This document shows, one piece after another, positions 23,082-30,736 of a stretch of DNA of 33,289 bases (position 1 is its first letter; every line of letters begins with the position of its first letter). A program made the position numbers and the translations under genes. The notes under the pieces are model-generated. The model made no database searches, was not told the DNA's origin, and saw nothing but the letters and a program-made list of their open reading frames with translations. The stretch is from Cryomorphaceae bacterium (lineage in GTDB: Bacteria > Bacteroidota > Bacteroidia > Flavobacteriales > Schleiferiaceae). The stretch covers positions 1 through 33,289 of the forward strand of contig JABMNC010000044.1 of assembly GCA_013205365.1 (NCBI GenBank), written 5' to 3'.

Positions 23082-24125
23082 ATGGCCGGCAATGAACCCC
23101 TAATACTCTCTATCGAAAGCAGCTGCGACGACAGCGCTGCGGCAGTTCTTCGGGGTCAGAGGGTATTGTCCAATGTTGTCTACGGCCAATCCGTGCACGA
23201 GCAGTTCGGCGGAGTCGTTCCTGAACTCGCATCCCGAGCGCACAGCCTTATGGCAGTCCCAACCGTACGGGCGGCGATGGAGCAGGCTGGAATTGCCTAC
23301 AGTGACCTCGATGCGGTTGCAGCCACCGAGGGGCCAGGGCTCTTGGGATCCCTACTTGTCGGCCACGGAATGGCCAAATCACTGGCCATGTCGCTTGAAA
23401 TTCCCTTCATTGGCGTCAACCACATTCAAGCCCACGTTCTTGCGCACAGCCTAATAGAACCGCGCGTTCAAGAGAATCCGCTTCAGGGCTTCCCTTTTTT
23501 GGCATTGGTCGTGTCGGGCGGACACACTCAGCTTTTTGACGTGCGATCCGCCTTTGATTTTGTGCTTTTGGGCGGAACCCTTGACGATGCCGTCGGTGAG
23601 GCATTCGACAAAACTGCCAAAAACCTTGGTCTTCCCTACCCCGGCGGGCCCGAGGTGGATCGGCTCGCGGAACTGGGCGACCCCAGCACCTTTGTTTTTG
23701 CCAAAATGCAGACCGCCGGGCTCAATTTTAGCTACAGCGGACTCAAAACCAGCATTCTTTACAGTATTCAAAAGGAACTGCGCAGCAACCCCGACACCCT
23801 GAAGGACCAACTCAATGATTGGTGCGCGTCGGCTCGGCAAACCCTGATTCAACCCTTGCTCGAACGGCTCGACCGCGCGCTTGGCCCTGAGCATCAATTT
23901 GTGGTACTGGCCGGCGGAGTCGCCGCCAATTCCTTGCTGCGCCGTGAAGCAAAAGCCTGGGCAGCCCGACGGGGAGTTCCCATAGGCATTCCACCCCTTA
24001 GCTATGCCACCGACAACGCCGCAATGATTGGAGCGGTCGCCTACTACGCCTATCAATCAGGGCGTTTTAGTTCCCTCAATGAAGCCGCCAGCGCAAGGCT
24101 AGAAGTACCTTCGCTTGATGAATGA
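23082..24125 (+). CDS. tsaD: tRNA N6-adenosine threonylcarbamoyltransferase TsaD
   Basis: TsaD transfers the threonylcarbamoyl group onto A37 of ANN-decoding tRNAs (t6A), working with TsaB, TsaE and TsaC/Sua5. The 347 residues match the family. It opens with ILSIESSCDDSAAAV and continues with VVPELASRAH. NHIQAH carries the metal-ligand histidines (H114 and H118), and LVVSGGHTQL, GGTLDDAVGEAFDKTAK, YPGGPEVDRLA and SYSGLKTS follow. The C terminus has VLAGGVAANSLLRR and SYATDNAAMIG. It leads an operon with the rimB-like gene, rimK and rsmE, all acting on tRNA, ribosomal protein or rRNA. Its last bases overlap the next start. Confidence 0.98.
   Translation: MAGNEPLILSIESSCDDSAAAVLRGQRVLSNVVYGQSVHEQFGGVVPELASRAHSLMAVPTVRAAMEQAGIAYSDLDAVAATEGPGLLGSLLVGHGMAKSLAMSLEIPFIGVNHIQAHVLAHSLIEPRVQENPLQGFPFLALVVSGGHTQLFDVRSAFDFVLLGGTLDDAVGEAFDKTAKNLGLPYPGGPEVDRLAELGDPSTFVFAKMQTAGLNFSYSGLKTSILYSIQKELRSNPDTLKDQLNDWCASARQTLIQPLLERLDRALGPEHQFVVLAGGVAANSLLRREAKAWAARRGVPIGIPPLSYATDNAAMIGAVAYYAYQSGRFSSLNEAASARLEVPSLDE
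24106..24113 (+). promoter_or_regulatory. Possible internal -7 box before the rimB-like gene
   Basis: TACCTTCG, inside the end of tsaD, is one base off TAnnTTTG and lies exactly 4 nt before the ATG at 24118. The pcm start shows the same TTCG variant and spacing. It could give separate expression of the rimB-rimK-rsmE part. Confidence 0.35.
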
Positions 24126-24570
24126 TGCACCAAATCGCAGCCCAAGCCGCAGCTTAGGTCGCACCGAATTGGTGGACTTGCCGCAGCTCCCATGGCTTGG
24201 TGCCAACGCAGTCATCGACAGCGGGGCCTACCACTGTGCCATTCACTGCATCAATTTTCACCTAGACGGCGATGCGCTGCTGGTTACCTGGCAGGGCGGG
24301 ACGGTCACGCGGCATGAGCAGTTTCGTAAGGTGACGGTAAAATCCAGTTTTGGTGACAAGCAAGAACGCTACCTAATTTACTTACAGCTTCGCGTTTATG
24401 GCGAAGATTTTAACCAAGAGTTCAGCCTATCGGACCGCTCTCGCATGCGGAATCCTTTGCTTCTAGGGCGAACCTTTTTGAAGCGCGGATTTATAGTGAA
24501 CGTGCGGCGGCGAAACTCCTCAGCGAAGTACCTTTCGCGAACCATCCCACCAAGTCCTGCCGCTCCATGA
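24118..24570 (+). CDS. RimB-like retropepsin-fold protease (PF05618, 'RimK/LysX family')
   Basis: This 150-residue protein matches the ATP-dependent zinc protease/RimB family. The motif set is [32 protein letters not shown], read here as G-R-x-E near the start and the D-[ST]-G active-site triad [18 protein letters not shown] and a final strand GFIVNVRRR complete it. The retroviral-protease-like fold with an Asp-Ser-Gly loop points to proteolysis. In Pseudomonas a RimB protein works with RimK in adding and trimming glutamates on ribosomal protein S6. The ATG at 24118 overlaps the tsaD end (8 nt), and rimK overlaps this stop as ATGA, so the pair is coupled. The track start at 24115 is a TTG directly before the ATG. 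The partner role is inference from family and position. Confidence 0.87.
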   Translation: MNDAPNRSPSRSLGRTELVDLPQLPWLGANAVIDSGAYHCAIHCINFHLDGDALLVTWQGGTVTRHEQFRKVTVKSSFGDKQERYLIYLQLRVYGEDFNQEFSLSDRSRMRNPLLLGRTFLKRGFIVNVRRRNSSAKYLSRTIPPSPAAP

Positions 24571-25478
24571 TTATACTTATTTTGTCAGCCAACCGCAATC
24601 TTTACTCCACCCGCAGGCTTGTGGAGGCAGCGGAATCCCGCGGACACCAGGTCAAGGTCATGAATATTGGGCGCAGCTATGCCGTTCTTTCTGCCAATGA
24701 ACTCGACATTTACTACGGAGACCACCGAATTGAAGGGGTCGATGCGGTGATTCCAAGAATTGGGGCATCGATAACTATTTATGGCGCTGCAATGCTCCGT
24801 CAGCTCGAGATGAAGCAGGTCTTCACTCCCGTGAGCAGCCTTGCCTTAGTGCGGTCCCGAGACAAGCTTCGCGCCCTGCAGATTCTAGCCAAGGCAGGGG
24901 TGGCCATTCCACGAACCGCCGTTGCCAAGCAGCCCTCTGACGTGGACGCACTGATTAAAGAAGTAGGCGGAGCCCCTCTGGTAGTCAAACTCTTGGAGGG
25001 CACTCAGGGCAAGGGAGTGGTTTTGGCGGAGTCCAAAACAGCTGCGCGAAGCGTAATTGAGGCCTTTTATTCCCTTGACGCCAATATTTTGGTGCAGGAG
25101 TTCATTAAAGAAGCCAAAGGAGCCGACATTCGCGCCATTGTGGTGGGAGGTAAGGTCGTTGCCGCCTACAAACGCCAAGGCCGCGAAGGCGAATTTCGGA
25201 GCAATTTGCACGGAGGCGGTCAGGGAATTCCCATCAAACTCAAGGCAAGCGAGCGCGCCATGGCCGTGAAGGCTGCCAAAGCCCTAGGACTTATGGTCGC
25301 AGGGGTAGACATGCTCCAAAGCGCCCGTGGCCCCTTAATCATGGAGGTCAATTCCTCTCCCGGATTGGGCGGAGTAGAATCCGTCACCGGAATCGACGTG
25401 GCCGGCCACATCATAGACTACATAGCTGCCAACCATCTGCAGTCCAAGGCCCAGTCCAAGGACAAAATCGGAGTCTAA
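24567..25478 (+). CDS. rimK: RimK-like ATP-grasp ligase (S6 glutamylation)
   Basis: RimK adds glutamate residues to the C terminus of ribosomal protein S6. The 303-residue protein has the N-terminal domain start [22 protein letters not shown] and [12 protein letters not shown]-like [12 protein letters not shown]. The ATP-grasp core (about 110-285) follows with [38 protein letters not shown] and [35 protein letters not shown] and the metal-binding [11 protein letters not shown] complete it. These are the long conserved blocks of bona fide RimK, not just any ATP-grasp enzyme. It overlaps the rimB-like gene by 4 nt, and rsmE starts on the base after its stop. The S6 gene is not in the window, so the target is assumed from the family. 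Confidence 0.95.
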   Translation: MIILILSANRNLYSTRRLVEAAESRGHQVKVMNIGRSYAVLSANELDIYYGDHRIEGVDAVIPRIGASITIYGAAMLRQLEMKQVFTPVSSLALVRSRDKLRALQILAKAGVAIPRTAVAKQPSDVDALIKEVGGAPLVVKLLEGTQGKGVVLAESKTAARSVIEAFYSLDANILVQEFIKEAKGADIRAIVVGGKVVAAYKRQGREGEFRSNLHGGGQGIPIKLKASERAMAVKAAKALGLMVAGVDMLQSARGPLIMEVNSSPGLGGVESVTGIDVAGHIIDYIAANHLQSKAQSKDKIGV

Positions 25479-26189
25479 ATGCACCATTTTTGGGGACTTA
25501 GGCAAGGCCGTAATTTAATTTTAAATGAAGAAGAAAGCCGGCATGCTCGAAGCGTGCTTAGGCTCTCTGACGGCGACCTCGTGAGGGTCCTTGACGGCGA
25601 GGGATCGGCCTGGGACGGTGCGCTTCAGTTCATCAACAAGCGAGACGCAATGGTGGCCAATGCCCTTGAAGTCCCAAACTACGGGGCTGTTTCGGGCTCC
25701 TTTCACCTCTATGTGGCTCCGACCAAAAACCTCGACCGCCTGGAGTGGCTGCTTGAAAAATCCGTAGAAATGGGCATTCATTCCCTGACCCTTTTGGAAT
25801 GCGCCCGTTCGGAGCGAAGGAGGCTCAAACTCGACCGACTGGTACGCGTCATGCAAGCAGCCTGCAAGCAAAGCGGCAAGGGAAGGCTGCCCCTACTCCA
25901 TGGCCCCATTCCCTTTGCGCAAGCATTGGAGAACTGCACCTGCGAGCAAAAAGCCATTGCGGCCTTAATAGACGGAGCGGATTCTCATTTTCTACCGCCA
26001 TTGATCCGCAGCAAACCAGGAGAATCCTGGTCGGTTTTTATTGGCCCCGAGGGAGACTTCAACGAGTCTGAAGTGTCGGCCGCGCAATCAAAGGGATTCG
26101 TCTTAGTGCACTTGGGCCCCCACCGACTGAGGACAGAAACCGCCGGACTTTATGCGGTAGCGGCATTTGCCCAGCGTTTGGTCAGCTAA
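25479..26189 (+). CDS. rsmE: 16S rRNA (uracil-1498-N3)-methyltransferase RsmE
   Basis: RsmE methylates U1498 of 16S rRNA using SAM and a SPOUT trefoil-knot fold. The 236-residue protein has the N-terminal PUA-like domain (LILNEEESRHARSVLRLSDGDLVRVLDGEGSAW). The central segment VAPTKNLDRLEWLLEKSVEMGI includes the Lys of the family motif, followed by CKQSGKGRLPLL. The knot motifs are FIGPEGDFNESEV and LGPHRLRTETAGLYA. The usual 'GPEGG' has Asp for the second Gly, and 'LG.RILRtETA' has His-Arg-Leu; both are mild deviations. It ends the tsaD operon, and its stop overlaps the hutH stop by 4 nt on the opposite strand. Confidence 0.96.
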   Translation: MHHFWGLRQGRNLILNEEESRHARSVLRLSDGDLVRVLDGEGSAWDGALQFINKRDAMVANALEVPNYGAVSGSFHLYVAPTKNLDRLEWLLEKSVEMGIHSLTLLECARSERRRLKLDRLVRVMQAACKQSGKGRLPLLHGPIPFAQALENCTCEQKAIAALIDGADSHFLPPLIRSKPGESWSVFIGPEGDFNESEVSAAQSKGFVLVHLGPHRLRTETAGLYAVAAFAQRLVS

Positions 26190-27691
26190 AAAACCTCGTC
26201 GAGCCCGCCCAAGGCCTGGGTTTGCACAAAATGCAGCGCTGCCTCCATGGCTTCGTGGGCATAATAGTCGCCGGGGCTAGCCGCATATTCCCGACGGAAT
26301 GATGCCTTCAAGGCCTCAAGCTTGGGGCCTAAGTCGCGGACGCTGCGCTCTGAGGCCTGAACCGCACAAAGCCATTCCATAGCCAGTATGCGCTCAACGT
26401 TCCCCAAAACTTCGTACAGGTCGGTCGCGGCGTTGGCGCCCATGCTCACGTGGTCTTCTTGGCCGGCGCTGCTGTCTATACTGTCGGCACTTGCAGGGGT
26501 AGCACGCTGCTTGTTGCGGCTCACTAGGGCCGCAGCTGCGTACTGCACGATCATAAGGCCACTCTCTACGCCACTGTCCACAGCGAGAAACATGGGAAGT
26601 CCGCGCTTGCCAAGGCAGAGCTGGTTGATGCGGCGCTCGCTTATGCTGCCCCACTCTGCACTGGCAATTTTAACGTAATCAAAGACCAAAGCAAGGGGCT
26701 GGCCGTGAAAATGACCTGCACTAACGCCGTCGCCAGAATCGGTGAAAACCAAGGGATTGTCGGTTACCGAGCAGGACTCGGTTTGAAGTACCCGCAGGGC
26801 ATGGGTCCAAGCGTCTCGGCTGGCTCCGTGAACCTGGGGCATGCAGCGAAACGAGTAGGGATCCTGAACGTGGACTTTGCCGTAGTGCCACCCGGGCGAA
26901 CCATCGGCCCAAGTGCGTACGCTGCGCGCCACCCCTACCTGGCCATGGTGCGGACGCAGAGCATGAACACGTTCCTCAAAGGGCGAGGGCATTCCGTCAT
27001 AGGCAAGTAGGGATGCGGTTCCCACGGCGTCGGCCCAATGCGCTATTGCCGCAGCCTTGATTGCGCTAGCAAAACCAACTGCCTGCATGAACTGGGTTCC
27101 GTTAATGAGCGCAAGACCCTCCTTGGCCTCGAGTACTTGCGGGCTTAAGCCCAATTCCGCCCAAAACTGAGTTGCCAATTTGCGCTGGCCTCGATGGTGC
27201 ACAAAGCCTTCGCCAATCAGGGCAAGCGACAGGTGCGCAAGGGGTGCCAAGTCACCCGAAGCCCCGAGGGATCCCATAATGGGCACCTCCGGTAGGGCGT
27301 CTTCCTTGAGCAGGACGAGCAGCGCATCCAAAAGTTCGGGCCTAACGCCCGAGTGCCCGAGGGCTAGGTTACGCGCCTTGGTAGCGAGCATTAACCGCAC
27401 CATAGCGGGCTCCGCCAAGGGTCCCGACCCTGCCGCATGGCTAATAATTAGGTTGCGTTGAAGCTTTTGAAGGTCCTGCCGCTCCACTGCTATGGTGCAC
27501 AAGGCGCCAAACCCCGTATTTACCCCATAAACGATGCGACCCTCTTCAATTCCGCGGTCCAAAACGAGGCGATTTGCCGCTACGGCTTCTCGGTCAGCGC
27601 GCTCAAGCTGAAGCTGCGCCTGGCCCCTTGCAACGCTCTGCCACTGGCTAAGGGTCCATTCGGCGGTTAGGTTTAGTGCATTCAATGGCAT
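26186..27691 (-). CDS. hutH: Histidine ammonia-lyase
   Basis: HutH removes ammonia from histidine to give urocanate, the first step of histidine degradation. I use the ATG at 27691 (501 residues); the track start at 27709 is a TTG touching the promoter box. The self-processing MIO prosthetic-group site is in MGSLGASGDLAPLAHL, with Ala-Ser-Gly at 144-146. YGVNTGFG is at about 55-62. The selectivity loop reads NLIISHAAG, with Ser-His at 84-85 as in histidine-specific enzymes, not His-Leu (tyrosine) or Phe-Leu (phenylalanine). SSAGQEDHVSMGANAA is near the C terminus. It stands alone: no hutU, hutI or hutG is nearby, so those must lie elsewhere. Confidence 0.95.
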   Translation of the reverse strand: MPLNALNLTAEWTLSQWQSVARGQAQLQLERADREAVAANRLVLDRGIEEGRIVYGVNTGFGALCTIAVERQDLQKLQRNLIISHAAGSGPLAEPAMVRLMLATKARNLALGHSGVRPELLDALLVLLKEDALPEVPIMGSLGASGDLAPLAHLSLALIGEGFVHHRGQRKLATQFWAELGLSPQVLEAKEGLALINGTQFMQAVGFASAIKAAAIAHWADAVGTASLLAYDGMPSPFEERVHALRPHHGQVGVARSVRTWADGSPGWHYGKVHVQDPYSFRCMPQVHGASRDAWTHALRVLQTESCSVTDNPLVFTDSGDGVSAGHFHGQPLALVFDYVKIASAEWGSISERRINQLCLGKRGLPMFLAVDSGVESGLMIVQYAAAALVSRNKQRATPASADSIDSSAGQEDHVSMGANAATDLYEVLGNVERILAMEWLCAVQASERSVRDLGPKLEALKASFRREYAASPGDYYAHEAMEAALHFVQTQALGGLDEVF

Positions 27692-27706
27692 AAGTTTGGG
27701 TTTCAA

Positions 27707-27714
27707 CAAAAGTA
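27707..27714 (-). promoter_or_regulatory. -7 promoter box for hutH
   Basis: TACTTTTG on the minus strand is an exact TAnnTTTG match 15 nt before the hutH ATG at 27691. The divergent photorepair operon has no equally good box; its start region holds only TTAGAGTTTTT before the ATG. Confidence 0.65.
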
Positions 27715-27737
27715 GCGCGAGGCGTGTTAGAGTTTTT

Positions 27738-28418
27738 ATGAAAACATACTTTATAATTGGTCATCGTAGCGGAATTGGACGCGCCCTTGCCGAATTGCTT
27801 CTTCAGCGCGGAGACTACGTCCTTGGCCTGTCGCGCCAGCCGGCTGACTTTTCGCATGCCAACCTTCGCGAAATTCAAGCCGATATTGTAACCTGGGACG
27901 GCTCTGGGCTTCCCGAAGAACTCGACGGGTTGGTCTACGCTCCCGGCAGCATCAACCTAAAACCCTTCAAGGGTTACAAGATCGAAGACTTTAGGAACGA
28001 CTTCGAAATCAATGCTCTTGCTGCGGCCTTAACGCTCCAGAAGGCCGAGAAAGCGCTTCGTGCAGCCCAAGGTTCTGCACTGCTCTTTAGCACGGTAGCT
28101 GTTTCTCAGGGAATGAGCTACCATGCAAGCATTGCCATGGCTAAAGGCGCTGTAGAAGGTCTCGTGCGGTCCCTTGCAGCGGAATGGGCTCCTGCAATGC
28201 GGGTCAATGCCATAGCCCCGTCCATCACCGATACTCCCTTGGCGAATAAAATACTCGGCAACGAAGCCCGCGCGGCGGCAGCGGCAGAACGCCACCCCCT
28301 AAAGCGCGTCGGCCAAGTAGCTGATTTGGCCCATGCTGGCCTTCTTTTGCTCGACAATTCATGGATCAGTGGCCAGGTTTTGGGAGTCGACGGCGGCATG
28401 AGCAGCCTTCGCCCCTAG
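27738..28418 (+). CDS. SDR-family protein lacking the catalytic tyrosine, in the photorepair operon
   Basis: This 226-residue protein has the short-chain dehydrogenase/reductase fold. The ATG at 27738 is used in place of the longer track start. The dinucleotide loop reads GHRSGIG (G-x3-G-I-G), DGLVYAPGSIN matches the NAG region, and EINALAA supplies the structural Asn. PSITDTPLANKI and SGQVLGVDGGMSSLRP form the usual C-terminal segments. The active site is altered: where Y-x-x-x-K is expected the sequence is IAMAK, so Ile132 replaces Tyr while Lys136 stays. A nearby Tyr128 is not at the right spacing. It may be a binding or regulatory protein, or use another acid. It is the first gene of the operon, and the next start shares a base with its stop (TAGTG). 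Confidence 0.88.
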   Translation: MKTYFIIGHRSGIGRALAELLLQRGDYVLGLSRQPADFSHANLREIQADIVTWDGSGLPEELDGLVYAPGSINLKPFKGYKIEDFRNDFEINALAAALTLQKAEKALRAAQGSALLFSTVAVSQGMSYHASIAMAKGAVEGLVRSLAAEWAPAMRVNAIAPSITDTPLANKILGNEARAAAAAERHPLKRVGQVADLAHAGLLLLDNSWISGQVLGVDGGMSSLRP

Positions 28419-29059
28419 TGATTACCGAAGCCCTTTGGACCCAATGGGCGCCGCGCTACAGGGCCCAGTTCTTTAATTCCCTAAGCGGGCCTCGACAGGT
28501 CGGCTTGCTCACTTCGTTCTCGCCCGAAGGCATTGCCAATGCGGCCGTGTTTAGCCAAACCCTTCATGTGAGCGCCAACCCGCCCCAGCTTGGTTTTCTG
28601 TTTCGGCCCCTAACCGACGAGCACCAAGGGCTGCGCTACTGCAGGGAGCAACAAGCCTTCGGCTTTCATCTTCTGGGCGGACAGCAGTTCGAGGCAAGGC
28701 AGCTTCACCAGTGCAGCGCTAAGTATCCTGAGGGTCAGAGCGAGCTTGACTCCGTCGGCCTACCCTGGCAGTCCTTTGAGCACATTCCTGCCCCTCGCAT
28801 CACCTCGGCTTTGGTTGCTTACGGACTTCGACTCGACGAAGAGCACCTTCTCGCCAACGGCAGTGTTTTGTTGGTGGGGTCCGTCGTTGAGGTGCACCTT
28901 GCCCCTTCAATGACTATCGAAGAATATGGATTTGTGCCAATGCCCCAGGACCATTTTACCGCACAAGGTCTTGACACCTACTTGCACAGCAAGACCGTGG
29001 CTCAGCTTCCCTATGCGGAAGTTAATGCAGAGGTGACCGATCCATTGCTCAAGCCATAA
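28418..29059 (+). CDS. Flavin reductase-like FMN-binding protein
   Basis: This 213-residue protein resembles the flavin reductase-like domain family (PF01613), whose members bind FMN/FAD in a split-barrel fold. The matching segment is the first half: GPRQVGLLTSFSPEGIANAAVFSQTLHVSANPPQLGFLFRP corresponds to the family's 'P..v.lvtt....G..N.a..S....vs..PP.l.f'. The start is GTG at 28418, overlapping the SDR stop; the track start at 28361 lies inside the SDR gene and is rejected. The C-terminal half (PRITSALVAYGLRLDEEHLLANGSVLLVGSVVEVHL) also follows the family's beta-barrel order. Co-location with two flavin-dependent photolyase-type proteins suggests it supplies or handles reduced flavin for them. 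That role is inference. Confidence 0.85.
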   Translation: MITEALWTQWAPRYRAQFFNSLSGPRQVGLLTSFSPEGIANAAVFSQTLHVSANPPQLGFLFRPLTDEHQGLRYCREQQAFGFHLLGGQQFEARQLHQCSAKYPEGQSELDSVGLPWQSFEHIPAPRITSALVAYGLRLDEEHLLANGSVLLVGSVVEVHLAPSMTIEEYGFVPMPQDHFTAQGLDTYLHSKTVAQLPYAEVNAEVTDPLLKP

Positions 29060-29062
29060 ACC

Positions 29063-29216
29063 GTGCGCGGAGTAGCCAAGAATAACCTGCCCCAAGGACT
29101 GCATCCAATGCGGCCGACCCTTTGCCTGGCGCAAAAAATGGGAGCGCGACTGGGATCAGGTCAAATTTTGCTCGGACCGCTGCCGTGGGGATTCTAAAAA
29201 AACACAAAGCCCATGA
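29063..29216 (+). CDS. DUF2256 small zinc-binding-type protein with an apparent +1 frameshift
   Basis: This short gene is not in the ORF track. From the GTG at 29063, three bases after the flavin-reductase stop, the frame reads [10 protein letters not shown]. It must then move +1 at the CCCC run 29090-29093 to continue as [16 protein letters not shown] and later VKFCSDRC. The joined 50-residue product is a complete DUF2256 protein with the order CX2C-X19-CX3C and the hallmark RPFxWRKKW. Without the shift, the first frame loses all four cysteines, and the second frame has no ATG, GTG or TTG start. The shifted stop TGA overlaps the photolyase ATG as ATGA. Possible causes are a sequencing or assembly error in the C run, a real mutation, or programmed frameshifting. 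The function of DUF2256 is unknown; it commonly sits beside cryptochrome/photolyase genes. Confidence 0.88.
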
Positions 29217-30736
29217 TTCTTAGACTCATCCTGGGCGACCAACTCAACCCCAAGCACTCCTGGTTTGACAGCCCGCGCGAAGACGTCGTCTACGCCCTGT
29301 TTGAATCCGAAGAAGAACTCCGCTACGCCCCGCACCACCGCCAAAAAATGCTCGCCTTCTTGCACGGCATGGAGCGGCTTGCTCATAACCTCGAGGCCGA
29401 AGGCCATCGTGTGGCCTACTGGACCCTCGACGACCCCCGGCAGCAAGGAAGCCTTCGGGCAAACCTGGAAGCCCTCCGAGCCGAAATAGAACAAACAGGT
29501 CAAACGGTACAAATTGAGTATCAGGAGCCCGACGAATGGAGGCTAAGCGAGTCTTTTAAGGGCCTTGGGACCTGCGTACCGAGCGAACACTTTCTCACCG
29601 AGCGAAGCACGGTAGCCAATCAGTTTGCGGGCAAAAAGACCTTCCTCATGGAATCGTTTTACCGAGTAATGCGTCAAAAGTGGAATGTTCTCCTCAATGC
29701 GGCAGGCCAGGCAGAAGGAGGAGCCTGGAACTTCGATTCCGACAACCGGTCCAAGTGGGACCCCAAGCAAAGCGTTCCGGCCGAGTGGCGGGCGCACCAT
29801 AACCTAAGCGAGCTGAATGAACGCCTCGATCGTCATGGAATCCCAAGTTGGGGTGAAGCCAGCGCAGAAGACTTCCCTTGGCCCGCCGACCGAGCCGAAG
29901 CACTCAGCATCCTCGACCATTTTATAGAGCACCTACTTCCGCTTTTTGGTCGGTTTCAGGACTCTCTGGCCGAAGATCAGGACTTTCTCTTTCACAGCAG
30001 ACTATCCTTTGCGCTCAATACCAAAATGCTTAGTCCGCTTGAGGTAGTTCAGCGAGCAGAACAGGCCTATCGCATGGAACCACAGCGCGTTCCCCTTGCC
30101 GCCGCTGAAGGCTTCATTCGGCAAATTTTGGGTTGGCGCGAATACATCCGCGGTATTTATTGGGCAAAAATGCCCGAATACCAGAACCTGAACTTCTTTA
30201 ACCACGACCGAGCCCTACCCGACTGGATGTTCACCGGTAAAACTAAAATGCGCTGCCTAAGCGTCGCAGTGGACCAAAGCCTGCGTACGGCCTATGCCCA
30301 CCACATTCAGCGCCTTATGGTTATAGGCAACTTTGCTCTTCTGTCGGGACTGGACCCCAGCAAACTCGATGCATGGTACCTCGGCATTTACATCGACGCG
30401 GTGGAATGGGTCGAGCTGCCCAACACCCGCGGCATGAGCCAGTTTGCCGACGGCGGCATTGTGGGAACCAAACCCTATGTAAGCAGCGGATCCTACCTCA
30501 ATAAGCAGGGCAACCACTGCGCGAAATGCACCTATTCCGTCGCCGAAAAAGTGGGCGATAATGCCTGCCCCTTTAACTCCCTTTACTGGCATTTTCACGA
30601 ACGCAACCGGCACCTGCTCGAGCGGAATCCCCGCATTGGAATGGTCTACCGAACCTGGGACAAGATGAACCCCGATCATCGTGAATCTTTACTTGATCAG
30701 GCAGAGCATAACCTAAATAGAATAAACGAGTTATGA
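29213..30736 (+). CDS. FeS-containing bacterial cryptochrome/photolyase (PhrB/CryB type, probable (6-4) photolyase)
   Basis: This 507-residue flavoprotein belongs to the FeS-BCP clade, whose characterised member PhrB repairs (6-4) photoproducts with light. The opening [16 protein letters not shown] is the clade N terminus. The [4Fe-4S] cysteines fall at 348 (MRCLS), 436 and 439 (HCAKC) and 452 (ACPF), each two residues before those I recall for Agrobacterium PhrB. The double-histidine segment [19 protein letters not shown] and [18 protein letters not shown] match the FAD/active-site region. Members use a lumazine-type antenna, so riboflavin-pathway intermediates matter. It overlaps DUF2256 upstream and the DASH gene downstream, both as ATGA. 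A sensory role as in CryB is possible. Confidence 0.95.
   Translation: MILRLILGDQLNPKHSWFDSPREDVVYALFESEEELRYAPHHRQKMLAFLHGMERLAHNLEAEGHRVAYWTLDDPRQQGSLRANLEALRAEIEQTGQTVQIEYQEPDEWRLSESFKGLGTCVPSEHFLTERSTVANQFAGKKTFLMESFYRVMRQKWNVLLNAAGQAEGGAWNFDSDNRSKWDPKQSVPAEWRAHHNLSELNERLDRHGIPSWGEASAEDFPWPADRAEALSILDHFIEHLLPLFGRFQDSLAEDQDFLFHSRLSFALNTKMLSPLEVVQRAEQAYRMEPQRVPLAAAEGFIRQILGWREYIRGIYWAKMPEYQNLNFFNHDRALPDWMFTGKTKMRCLSVAVDQSLRTAYAHHIQRLMVIGNFALLSGLDPSKLDAWYLGIYIDAVEWVELPNTRGMSQFADGGIVGTKPYVSSGSYLNKQGNHCAKCTYSVAEKVGDNACPFNSLYWHFHERNRHLLERNPRIGMVYRTWDKMNPDHRESLLDQAEHNLNRINEL

Noticed and set aside
27692-27737. Light-regulator (LitR-type) operator between hutH and the photorepair operon
   Set aside because: I looked for an inverted repeat and found only short AT-rich similarity; nothing supports a specific operator call.
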